DNA of 44,543 bases from Caldifarciminota bacterium (lineage in GTDB: Bacteria > Hydrothermota > Tepidihabitantia > Tepidihabitantales > CAIPLT01): contig CAIPLT010000052.1 in the NCBI GenBank assembly GCA_903865935.1, positions 1-44,543 on the forward strand. The letters are read 5' to 3'. This document shows positions 35,376 through 42,762 of this stretch, one piece after another. The notes beneath the pieces were generated by a model. That model made no database searches and was not told the DNA's origin. It saw only the letters and a list, made by a program, of their open reading frames with translations. Position 1 is the first letter of the stretch. The number at the start of each line of letters is the position of its first letter. A program made the translations under genes and the position numbers.

Positions 35376-37408
35376 TATTTGACTATTACAAATCTATCTT
35401 CTATCGTACTTATATTATCCGATTTGATAAAATACACTCCGCTTTTTAGGTTTTTCAAGTTAACTGATGTTTGCCTCTCTCCTTTTGACAGACACAATGT
35501 TTTAACATTTCTGCCCAGCGCATCATAGATTGAAAAATTAATCTCATGAGGTGAATTGGGAGTACATAATATTTTCAGGTTATTAACAACAATAGTGGGA
35601 TATATCTTAATGTTCACAAAAGGAAATGGTAATATATTTTCTGACGGATTTTGAATACCGCTAATATTCGTATATCCTTCGATTGCATCAAGTGAAAATG
35701 TTCCGCTGGTTCCGTCCAGACGAACATACCTAACTGTATCAAATCCTGCGGTCCCAATATCAAAACTGGTCTGAGCTGCATTTGCTGTACCGACTGTGGT
35801 CCACGGACCTTTCCAAATATTTGAAACTTTCACTGCCGCGGTTCCGCTTCCTGAAGAACGAAAAACCGTAAAATCGCTGCCCGATATATTTTGAATCGGC
35901 TTTACCATTTCAATAACAATCCATTTTGTATTATCCACTGAATAACTTATATTATCGTGAAGACCCAATGCACGAGTCGGATAAGTTCGGTTTGAACTAA
36001 TCGTAACATAACGCGTCGCGATGACCCGCATTCCGTAATTGGTCGTATTGGTCGAATCCGGAATCATTGCGATATTTAACAATGCAGTTGAATCGCCGGT
36101 GTTTGGAACCACGACTGGCACTGTGTCATCTTTATATCCGAGACAACGAACGATTAAGCTATAAGTGCCTGGTAAATAGAAACGGTGAAAATCACCAATG
36201 GTTGGAGACGAGTAACTGAGCCAGTTTCTCGGTTGCGCCCAAATCTGGGCAAACAAAGGTTGTCCGGTTAGCGAATCATAAATACTGCCCTGAATTCCCT
36301 GACCGGCTTTATGGCATAACCATAACATTGCATCGCGGTTAATATTGAATGTCGGGTCGATTGATGACGCGGGAGGTGTTTTAGTCGTATTTACTTCGAT
36401 TGACCATCCCATTTCACCGCCCGTCCCATAAACATAATCCTTGCTCGAACCGTTAATCAGATACATCACGATTGAACCCTGTCCATACGGGTAATTATTT
36501 CCGCGGGCTGAGTATCCCTGTGACAGATAATTCAGTAAAAACTTTTCCGGTGCAGTATCATAAGTCGTATAACTCCATGGATATGAAATAATCGAGTCTC
36601 CGGCATGATAGGTTGTATAGATTGCGAACGGATGTTTCATATAAAGATTAAAGAATGCGGTTGCTTCATTTTCGCTGAACGCATCCGACCCTGGCGAAAT
36701 CTCATTTCCCCACATCCAGCCCATATTACGGTTCAAATCAACACCCCGACCGTTCTCCCGAACGCTGTTAACATAACCGTCCGGGTTAATCATCGGCACA
36801 ACCCAAATTTCATGGCTTGCAACAAGATTATGGATGGTCGGGTTCAAACCGATATTACGCAATATATACTTGATAAATTCAAAACAGACTGCCCAGCCAA
36901 TCTTTTCATCGCCGTGGGTATTACCGTCAAAATATATCTCTGGTTCATTCTCGTCAACCTGTACACTATCCGATATTTTCATCGCAAGCAGTAACCGTCC
37001 CTGATGACTGTAACCAAGTGTTTCCAGCTTGCAAAATGTCGGGTTATTCTCTGCCATAACATTCATTGTATCAACGAATTCAGTATATGTCAGATAACGA
37101 CTCCGGCTGTCTTTGGTAAAGAAGTTATTGTAATATACTCCGCTGATATCTTCCTGTAACAAACTTATTTTATAACCTTGGGCGGATAATTTTTGTATTA
37201 AACTTGGTGACGCTTCACCAACACAATATCCATCTCTAACCCTATCGATAATCACGCCTGTGTTATCCAGAGCTTTTACTTGGGAAATATCCGTGATTTC
37301 AATCCTGACTAAATCAAGTCTTGAAGGTCTTTTCATCTCAGATTGTGACTGAGCTTGACTGGTCAGGTATAAACCTATGACCGCAAGCAATAAAAACAAA
37401 TATTTCAT
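35375..37408 (-). CDS. secreted M14 zinc carboxypeptidase with C-terminal sorting domain
   Basis: 677 residues with a signal peptide (about 1-19). The M14 domain (about 105-375) has zinc ligands His165 and Glu168 in THGDE, the substrate-binding GVDLNRN, a second His in TYHAGDSIISYPW, and the catalytic Glu region GWSIEVNTTK. A carboxypeptidase regulatory-like beta domain follows (about 378-450), then a discoidin-like region (about 455-590). The C-terminal Por-type sorting domain contains SIYDALGRNVKTL and ends DRFVIVK. It should trim proteins outside the cell. GGAG precedes the ATG. Confidence 0.93.
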   Translation of the reverse strand: MKYLFLLLAVIGLYLTSQAQSQSEMKRPSRLDLVRIEITDISQVKALDNTGVIIDRVRDGYCVGEASPSLIQKLSAQGYKISLLQEDISGVYYNNFFTKDSRSRYLTYTEFVDTMNVMAENNPTFCKLETLGYSHQGRLLLAMKISDSVQVDENEPEIYFDGNTHGDEKIGWAVCFEFIKYILRNIGLNPTIHNLVASHEIWVVPMINPDGYVNSVRENGRGVDLNRNMGWMWGNEISPGSDAFSENEATAFFNLYMKHPFAIYTTYHAGDSIISYPWSYTTYDTAPEKFLLNYLSQGYSARGNNYPYGQGSIVMYLINGSSKDYVYGTGGEMGWSIEVNTTKTPPASSIDPTFNINRDAMLWLCHKAGQGIQGSIYDSLTGQPLFAQIWAQPRNWLSYSSPTIGDFHRFYLPGTYSLIVRCLGYKDDTVPVVVPNTGDSTALLNIAMIPDSTNTTNYGMRVIATRYVTISSNRTYPTRALGLHDNISYSVDNTKWIVIEMVKPIQNISGSDFTVFRSSGSGTAAVKVSNIWKGPWTTVGTANAAQTSFDIGTAGFDTVRYVRLDGTSGTFSLDAIEGYTNISGIQNPSENILPFPFVNIKIYPTIVVNNLKILCTPNSPHEINFSIYDALGRNVKTLCLSKGERQTSVNLKNLKSGVYFIKSDNISTIEDRFVIVK

Positions 37409-37457
37409 TTATCTCCTTCAACAGATTTATTAACTATTTTAAACACAATTATAAAAT

Positions 37458-37486
37458 ATGATAAGTAGTTAAAATCCCTTTGTCAA
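37458..37486 (-). promoter_or_regulatory. promoter of the M14 carboxypeptidase
   Basis: Minus strand: TTGACA (37481-37486), 17-bp spacer, TATCAT (37458-37463). The leader of about 40 nt includes GAAGGAG before the ATG. Confidence 0.8.
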
Positions 37487-37512
37487 TAATTCAGAAAAAT
37501 CAAAATTTAACC

Positions 37513-37620
37513 ACGGATTATACGGTTTTTACAGATAATATAATTAAACACTGAAAACACTGAAGAAGAACCACTGAGCAACACTGAAAAAAACTCTGCG
37601 CTCTCTGCGTTCTCTGCGGT
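37513..37620. repeat. 9-bp periodic repeat element
   Basis: The sequence keeps a 9-bp phase over 108 bp (12 units): ACGGATTAT and ACGGTTTTT at 37513-37530, CACTGAAAA and CACTGAAGA at 37549-37566, and CTCTGCGCT, CTCTGCGTT and CTCTGCGGT at 37594-37620. The wording (ACCACGGATTA..., CTCTGCGTTCTCTGCGG) resembles a repeat that I recall as common in environmental genomes. Confidence 0.7.
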
Positions 37621-37653
37621 AAAAGATGATTTTTTGTGCCTTTATTAGAGTTT

Positions 37654-37681
37654 ACCCAGCATCTATGAATAGGTGCTGGGT
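37654..37681. repeat. hairpin ACCCAGCA...TGCTGGGT
   Basis: ACCCAGCATCTAT and ATAGGTGCTGGGT are reverse complements except for one T/G pair, which would be a wobble in RNA. No T tract follows, so this is not an intrinsic terminator. It may be a protein-binding site or repeat unit. Confidence 0.5.
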
Positions 37682-37749
37682 GGCAATCTTTAGGTAGTTA
37701 AAAATAATCATTGACAAGGTTCTTAGGGGCGTGCGGTATGACTGACTAT

Positions 37750-37965
37750 TCCATTAATCCCTCCCTTAATCAGCAGGTTAAGAACTACATAACTTATCCC
37801 ATCTAAGTCATTATTAATTAAACTACTTATGTCTTTACCTATATCTTAACTTCTTACCTGATTAAAAAGACCATCTTCTACCCTATCTTTCACACCATTT
37901 ATCACTCAGCTTATCACTATAGCTATCAGACCATTTATCACACAACCCATCACATCATTTAGCAC
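37750..37965. repeat. degenerate 12-bp periodic array 3
   Basis: Eighteen consecutive 12-mers, including ACCATTTATCAC (37894 and again 37930), TCAGCTTATCAC (37906), ACAACCCATCAC (37942) and CCTATCTTTCAC (37882). Position 4 is A in 15 of 18, position 12 is C in 13, and position 7 is A or T in 17. Adjacent units around 37894-37965 share 6-8 of 12 bases. No gene is called. The remainder of the gap to 38228 holds only a weak promoter candidate (TTGACT 38129-38134, TAAATA 38151-38156). Confidence 0.75.
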
Positions 37966-38228
37966 TGGACTCGGAAAAATTTAGCAGATAACAATCAATT
38001 TCAACTAAATTCAATTGGTTTCAATAAATTTCTAATTTACAAATTTGCTCTAATCCATTATTGCCAACCACTAACCCGTGTGAAAACCTTGTTATTTCGC
38101 CTCCTCGAATAATCAAATTTTAAGAAGCTTGACTTATTAAAAATTTTAGTTAAATATATACTAAAAGATATACTTATGGATTAACTCAAGGTATTAGAAG
38201 AAGTTGGGCAAGAAAGAAAAGTGATATT

Positions 38229-38957
38229 ATGATAATAGAATTTAACCATAAAAAATCAACGGTAACTTTTGGTGGAGGGAGATTTGTATGTTTCTTTATC
38301 CATCACGGGCTGATACACAAAAGTCTAGAAATGTCTGTTTTCGAAGCAGACGAAAATTTTAAACCTATGGATCCGAAAAAACCTCTGTTTGTGGAAAAAG
38401 TACCTTTTGATGAACGTAAAATCTTGAGTGCTCTGAAAATTATAGGAGGATTAGATAGCGGAGAAGCGCCTTGGATTCCCAGTAAATATCTATCCAAAGA
38501 ACATGACTCTAAAGATGTCCAAGATTTAGAAAAAAATTCAGCCCAGATGGCATTTGGGTTCGCTACTATTTTACTCAACAAGAAGAACTATGAAGCGGCT
38601 ATGTTGAATATAACAGCTAGTTTATGTTCCGAGTATCTTAAAAAACATCCAGTTTTGGAATCGCGATTTTTGAGAAAACAGGCAGAGGCATATGTAGGGC
38701 TTGATAATTATTTCGAGACAAAGAAAGCTCTCTTAAAAGCTATAGAAATATATAATGCGGATTCCGACTTTAAAGACTATCTCAATTTAGGCATTATAGA
38801 ATATAAATTGGGTAATAAAAAAGAAGCACTTGATAACCTTAAAAAGTTCATTGAATTGGCGGAAAAGTCTATTGCTAGCAGTGATGATGGTAGCGTTTGT
38901 GAAAAAAATAAGAGATTGATTGAATCAGCAAATCAACTCATAAATAAGCTAGATTGA
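38229..38957 (+). CDS. uncharacterised protein with C-terminal TPR repeats
   Basis: 242 residues, no signal peptide, so cytoplasmic. The N-terminal 80 residues (with FGGGRFVCFFIHHGL) are not recognised. The C-terminal half has TPR-like helical pairs: QMAFGFATILLNKKNYEAAM, RFLRKQAEAYVGLDNYFETK and LNLGIIEYKLGNKKEALDNL (about 100-220), pointing to protein-protein contacts. It is the first gene of a small patch bounded by repeats, followed by a membrane protein and a convergent TIR protein. I see no link to a known pathway. The start is chosen as the first ATG of the frame, preceded by GAAAGAAAAG, a weak ribosome site. Confidence 0.65.
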   Translation: MIIEFNHKKSTVTFGGGRFVCFFIHHGLIHKSLEMSVFEADENFKPMDPKKPLFVEKVPFDERKILSALKIIGGLDSGEAPWIPSKYLSKEHDSKDVQDLEKNSAQMAFGFATILLNKKNYEAAMLNITASLCSEYLKKHPVLESRFLRKQAEAYVGLDNYFETKKALLKAIEIYNADSDFKDYLNLGIIEYKLGNKKEALDNLKKFIELAEKSIASSDDGSVCEKNKRLIESANQLINKLD

Positions 38958-39064
38958 CTGAATTGATGCTAAAGAAAAAAATAGCGAAGAAGAATTTACA
39001 AAATGCGATCACTTGAGATTAAATAAAATGACAAAAGATTATCTAAAATTAGAGAAGAAAAAAT

Positions 39065-39766
39065 ATGATTAAGGTTAGATTAAACACTGACGACGGAAAA
39101 ATTATTGAACAGGAGATAAATTTACATTATTTAGAACGATGGATCGAAGATGGAACACTAAAGGTTGATAATGAAATTTGTGCACAAGAAATTACTAATA
39201 ATGAATGGAAAAGATTAGGTGATTTAGATATTTATCATCGTATTATAGATAAACCACGAAAATCACTAGAAGTTTCTGAATCGGATGCAAACAGTACTAA
39301 TAGCGATACTGAATATGTTGAAGAGCAGTCTATATTACACCATCTTCTTTTTCCGCAGGATTGGATACCTGAAAAAGGTTCCTATATATGGGGATATTTT
39401 GCAGGAATTATAAATATTTTATTTGGATTAGCCGCATGTAAAGTAGGAAATAAATCAACAATAATTGGAATAGCTGGTATTATTAATGTTTTTTCAGGTA
39501 TCTGCATTTTGTGGCGGAGAGAAAAGTTTTTATATTACTATATTTTATCTGTTACTGGACTAAATATCGTATTAGTATTTCTTTATCAGGTTGTTTTATC
39601 TGGAAAAGAATACAACTTACATTCTGGTTATACTATTTTATCTGGTATAATCGGTGCAGGTTTTGGTATAATCTGGTTTAGATATTTTTACAGACGAAAA
39701 TTAATGTTTGGATTTACTGAGAAAGAATTAGGAGTAAAAGTGACTACCGAAAAACCGTCAGATTGA
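39065..39766 (+). CDS. membrane protein with N-terminal GYF-like domain
   Basis: 233 residues. The N-terminal 65 residues follow a GYF_2-like pattern (LHYLERWIEDGTL, NEWKRLGDL), a domain often fused to membrane regions. A linker rich in Ser/Asp/Glu (about 70-95) leads to four hydrophobic segments (about 108-125, 130-150, 155-180 and 190-210). A short basic/acidic tail follows. GAGAAG lies before the ATG. The 108-nt gap from the TPR gene has no strong promoter, so the two may be one unit. Function unknown. Confidence 0.6.
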   Translation: MIKVRLNTDDGKIIEQEINLHYLERWIEDGTLKVDNEICAQEITNNEWKRLGDLDIYHRIIDKPRKSLEVSESDANSTNSDTEYVEEQSILHHLLFPQDWIPEKGSYIWGYFAGIINILFGLAACKVGNKSTIIGIAGIINVFSGICILWRREKFLYYYILSVTGLNIVLVFLYQVVLSGKEYNLHSGYTILSGIIGAGFGIIWFRYFYRRKLMFGFTEKELGVKVTTEKPSD

Positions 39767-39806
39767 TTTTTACTTGGTCTGTTTATGTAATTAATGAAAA
39801 ATATTA

Positions 39807-40424
39807 TTACCCGAGTTTCTTAGGTACCCCTCCAGGAAATCCATCAGGAAACCCTATATAATGATTACATTGCGGACATCTTATGTGCGATTTTATACAT
39901 TGCCGAGTATGAAGATTAAATTGTAATTTACAATTTTCGAAAGGGCAGATCAGACCAAAACTTTCTCCAAATTGATTCTTAAATGGATGTGAAAAATGTG
40001 TGCCATCAGAATAACTTTTAATAATTTCTCTTAGGTGATTGAAATCGTCGGATTTTTCAAATAAATCTTTGGCATAAAAATAATTATTAGCATATGGCAT
40101 TGGAAAGTTAATCATGCTCCCTATACAAACACACCAAACGTCAATCCCCCTTTGACTCGCAAGTCCTATTTCATAAGCAATCCAATTTTGTGTATATCTC
40201 CACACCGATTCCATTGAAGATTGATTTTTCGAAAGCTCAGGTCCCACTAATAAGAACATTGCCATTGACGCATCCATTGCTTTTTTAATTTCGATCCAAG
40301 CGGGTGGTTCTATGTTTTCAAACTCAGCTCGATAAGCACTAATTGGTAACCTTGCAAAAACTGCATCTAATTTATTATATGCATCTTTATCTTTTTTGGT
40401 ATGGGAAACAAAAATTTGATTCAT
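39807..40424 (-). CDS. TIR-domain protein with C-terminal zinc ribbon, possible NADase effector
   Basis: 205 residues from ATG 40424. A longer frame from 40463 is rejected because the promoter lies inside it. The TIR fold begins NQIFVSHTKKDKD (2-14) and continues with FLLVGPELS (57-65) and NWIAYEIGLA (80-89), in which Glu85 occupies the position of the catalytic glutamate of NAD-cleaving TIR domains. The C terminus (160-186) has Cys160, Cys165, Cys183 and Cys186, a likely zinc ribbon. TIR proteins in bacteria often act in antiphage defence by depleting NAD; here the ribbon could sense nucleic acid or a partner. That role is an inference. It converges with the GYF-like membrane gene and has its own leaderless promoter. 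Confidence 0.75.
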   Translation of the reverse strand: MNQIFVSHTKKDKDAYNKLDAVFARLPISAYRAEFENIEPPAWIEIKKAMDASMAMFLLVGPELSKNQSSMESVWRYTQNWIAYEIGLASQRGIDVWCVCIGSMINFPMPYANNYFYAKDLFEKSDDFNHLREIIKSYSDGTHFSHPFKNQFGESFGLICPFENCKLQFNLHTRQCIKSHIRCPQCNHYIGFPDGFPGGVPKKLG

Positions 40425-40431
40425 TGTTATA

Positions 40432-40459
40432 ACTTTAAGGTATTTTTGTCTTTTGTCAA
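40432..40459 (-). promoter_or_regulatory. promoter of the TIR gene, predicted leaderless
   Basis: Minus strand: TTGACA (40454-40459), 16-bp spacer, TAAAGT (40432-40437), then 7 nt to ATG 40424. It fixes the start at 40424. Confidence 0.65.
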
Positions 40460-40648
40460 CCAAGAGTTATTATAATCAAGTTATATATACATCGCTTTGA
40501 TGAGTGGTTTGTTTGTTTCCAGCACTTGATTCTTCTTCGTTTAGGGTTGACGTGAGTATGTTGAATTTTGTCATAATAGCAGAATAATATATCAAAAATC
40601 CCAATATCAAGTTCTTTTCGTTCCTTTTTTACGAAGTAAATATTAGAT

Positions 40649-41986
40649 TTAATCTTCTGGCGGTTTTGTTAATTGCGATGCGGCTTGGATACCTTCTGCG
40701 ATTTCTGGAATGATACCCATTTTGGCATATATCGGATGGATAACTTTTTTTAATGCGGGCAGTTCTCTTCTAAACCACCAGGCACCAATAATACAAAAGA
40801 TACCGCTTAATAATATCGTAAGGGGTGCGCCGATTTTTGATGCCGTCGCACCAGCTAATAAACTGCCGAATGGCGCGGTGCCCATGAATGAGAGTGTATA
40901 AAATGCCATAACCCGACCGCGTTTATCCTCGTCAATAATCGTCTGGATAACCGTATTGCAACAAGCCATTTGTACCATCATACCAAAACCAACGAAAAGC
41001 ATCAATATCATTGACAGCCAGAATATACGCGATAATGAAAAAGCGACCAGACCAATTCCGAAAACAGCGGTTGCATTAGAAATCCAGCGTTCCAGGCCAA
41101 GCACCGATGTCTTAGAAGCAAGATAGAGTGCGCCACAAATCGCACCTACCCCGGTTGCGGCCATTAGAAAACCAAGTGTGCTTGGACCACCGTGCAGAGT
41201 TTTACTGGCAATAATCGGCATTAAAACGGTATAGGACATACTTAATAAACTGACTGACCCAAGCAATAATAAAATTGCTTTGATTGGCGGTGAATTATAA
41301 ACATATCTAAACCCGTGTCGTAATTCCTGTAATACCGAAGCCTGCGATTCGATAATTTTTCTCGGTTTGATTTTCATCATCAATAAAGAAATTAATACGG
41401 CAATAAAACTGAATCCGTTTAACAGAAAACAGATTCCCTCGCCGACCGCAGCGATTAATATTCCAGCCAGCGATGGACCGAATAATCGGGCACCGTTGAA
41501 CATGGTCGAGTTCATCGCAATTGCATTGCCTAAATCTTCTTTTTTCTCAACCATTTCTACGACAAATGACTGGCGGGCTGGCATATCAAAAGCATTGATA
41601 ATACCGAGAATTATACTCAGCACCATCACATGCCACATCTGGATTGAACCGAGTAAAACCAAAATTGCCAAAACAAAAGCTTGAATCATTGCTAAAATTT
41701 GCATCAGTAGCACTACATTATAACGACTCCAGCGGTCAATAAACACGCCGGCAAACGGTGTAATCAAAAGTATCGGAAGCTGGCTGACAAATCCGACCAT
41801 ACCCAGTAAAAATGCAGAATTTGTCAAACGATAGACCAGCCATCCCATTGCGATGCGCTGCATCCAGGTTCCGACCAGAGAAATACCCTGACCCGAAAAC
41901 CAAAGCCGATAATTCCAGTACTTGAAAGCGCGAAAGGTTGTTTTTACATCGGTTATTGCGTTAATTATGTTCTTTAGAAAATTCAT
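40649..41986 (-). CDS. MFS exporter, EntS/MFS_3-like
   Basis: 445 residues with about 12 transmembrane helices. The N terminus FRAFKYWNYRLWFSGQGISL and GTWMQRIAMGWLVYRLT (about 18-55) is typical of the MFS_3/EntS branch, and DRWSRYNVVLLMQ is the cytoplasmic loop 2-3 motif. The DMPARQSFVVEMV segment (about 135) is also characteristic. These carriers export siderophores or drugs by proton antiport; the substrate here is unknown. It is transcribed divergently from grpE with its own consensus promoter. The leader is about 33 nt, with only a weak ribosome site. Confidence 0.88.
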   Translation of the reverse strand: MNFLKNIINAITDVKTTFRAFKYWNYRLWFSGQGISLVGTWMQRIAMGWLVYRLTNSAFLLGMVGFVSQLPILLITPFAGVFIDRWSRYNVVLLMQILAMIQAFVLAILVLLGSIQMWHVMVLSIILGIINAFDMPARQSFVVEMVEKKEDLGNAIAMNSTMFNGARLFGPSLAGILIAAVGEGICFLLNGFSFIAVLISLLMMKIKPRKIIESQASVLQELRHGFRYVYNSPPIKAILLLLGSVSLLSMSYTVLMPIIASKTLHGGPSTLGFLMAATGVGAICGALYLASKTSVLGLERWISNATAVFGIGLVAFSLSRIFWLSMILMLFVGFGMMVQMACCNTVIQTIIDEDKRGRVMAFYTLSFMGTAPFGSLLAGATASKIGAPLTILLSGIFCIIGAWWFRRELPALKKVIHPIYAKMGIIPEIAEGIQAASQLTKPPED

Positions 41987-42025
41987 TGGTATTGAAATAA
42001 TTTCTTAAATATTTTACAAAAAAAG

Positions 42026-42054
42026 ATAATACATCGAACCAAACTTGATGTCAA
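42026..42054 (-). promoter_or_regulatory. promoter of the MFS exporter
   Basis: Minus strand: TTGACA (42049-42054), 17-bp spacer, TATTAT (42026-42031). Its -35 box lies 19 bp from the -35 of the divergent grpE promoter. Confidence 0.8.
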
Positions 42055-42073
42055 CGATTCTTAAATATTTAAC

Positions 42074-42101
42074 TTGACGATACCCTATAATTTCATATAA
42101 T
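42074..42101 (+). promoter_or_regulatory. promoter of grpE-dnaK, predicted leaderless
   Basis: TTGACG (42074-42079), 16-bp spacer, TATAAT (42096-42101), then 8 nt to ATG 42110. No CIRCE operator is present. Confidence 0.75.
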
Positions 42102-42109
42102 AAACTTTA

Positions 42110-42670
42110 ATGACCAAAATAAAAAAAGGACCTGTAACCGAGCTGAAATTGGAAGCTGAAAAATTGCGTTCCGAAGTCAAAAATCATAAGGATGAGTACA
42201 TGCGTTCTTTGGCTGAGTTTGAGAATTTTCGGCGTCGTAAAGAACGCGAGATTCAGGAGTTTCGTACTTTTGCCAATGAAAACCTGATGAGTGAAATCAT
42301 TCCGGTTTTAGATAATCTGGAACGCGCTATTGCGCATAAAGATGCGGTTGAGAACAATGAAAACCTGCAAAAGGGATTTGAAATTGCCTATCGACAGATG
42401 AAACAGGTCCTGGAAAAGTTTGGTCTAAAAGAGTTTTCCTGTCTTGGTAAAGAATTTGACCCGAAAACCTGCGAGGCAATCAGTTTTATTGAAACTGATG
42501 AACAACCGAAAAACACAGTTGTTCAGGAACTGACAAAAGGATACCAATATCAGGATCGCGTCATCCGACCAGCTCGGGTCATTGTTGCTAAGCCCAAGTC
42601 AGAAAAAGATTTATCCAAGGACGAGACGACAGCAGAGTCTCAGGATGAAGATAAGGAAAAAGGAGCGTGA
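42110..42670 (+). CDS. grpE: nucleotide exchange factor GrpE
   Basis: 186 residues. A long N-terminal coiled coil (about 10-60) includes KDEYMRSLAEFENFRRRKERE, the GrpE signature. The C-terminal beta domain has AYRQMKQVLEKFGLKEF and ends QYQDRVIRPARVIVAK. It releases ADP from DnaK, whose gene follows 92 nt downstream. There is no Shine-Dalgarno sequence before the ATG, in line with a leaderless transcript. hrcA, often upstream, is not present. Confidence 0.96.
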   Translation: MTKIKKGPVTELKLEAEKLRSEVKNHKDEYMRSLAEFENFRRRKEREIQEFRTFANENLMSEIIPVLDNLERAIAHKDAVENNENLQKGFEIAYRQMKQVLEKFGLKEFSCLGKEFDPKTCEAISFIETDEQPKNTVVQELTKGYQYQDRVIRPARVIVAKPKSEKDLSKDETTAESQDEDKEKGA

Positions 42671-42762
42671 TTTAACGCACCAGTCGAAAAATAATCGAAA
42701 TCTTTTCCAACTAATTATAGTCTAATAAGTAATAATAAATTTATTTAGTTCGGAGGCAAAAT

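Noticed and set aside
37961-37967. TAGCACT resembling the other CIRCE arm
   Set aside because: It is part of a 12-bp unit and has no partner arm.
39028-39072. 14-codon frame overlapping the start of the GYF-like membrane gene
   Set aside because: Could be a leader peptide, but there is no ribosome site, attenuator or regulatory codon run to support it.
40540-40590. TTGACG followed by CATAAT on the plus strand
   Set aside because: The spacer would be 19 bp and no gene or RNA follows on that strand.
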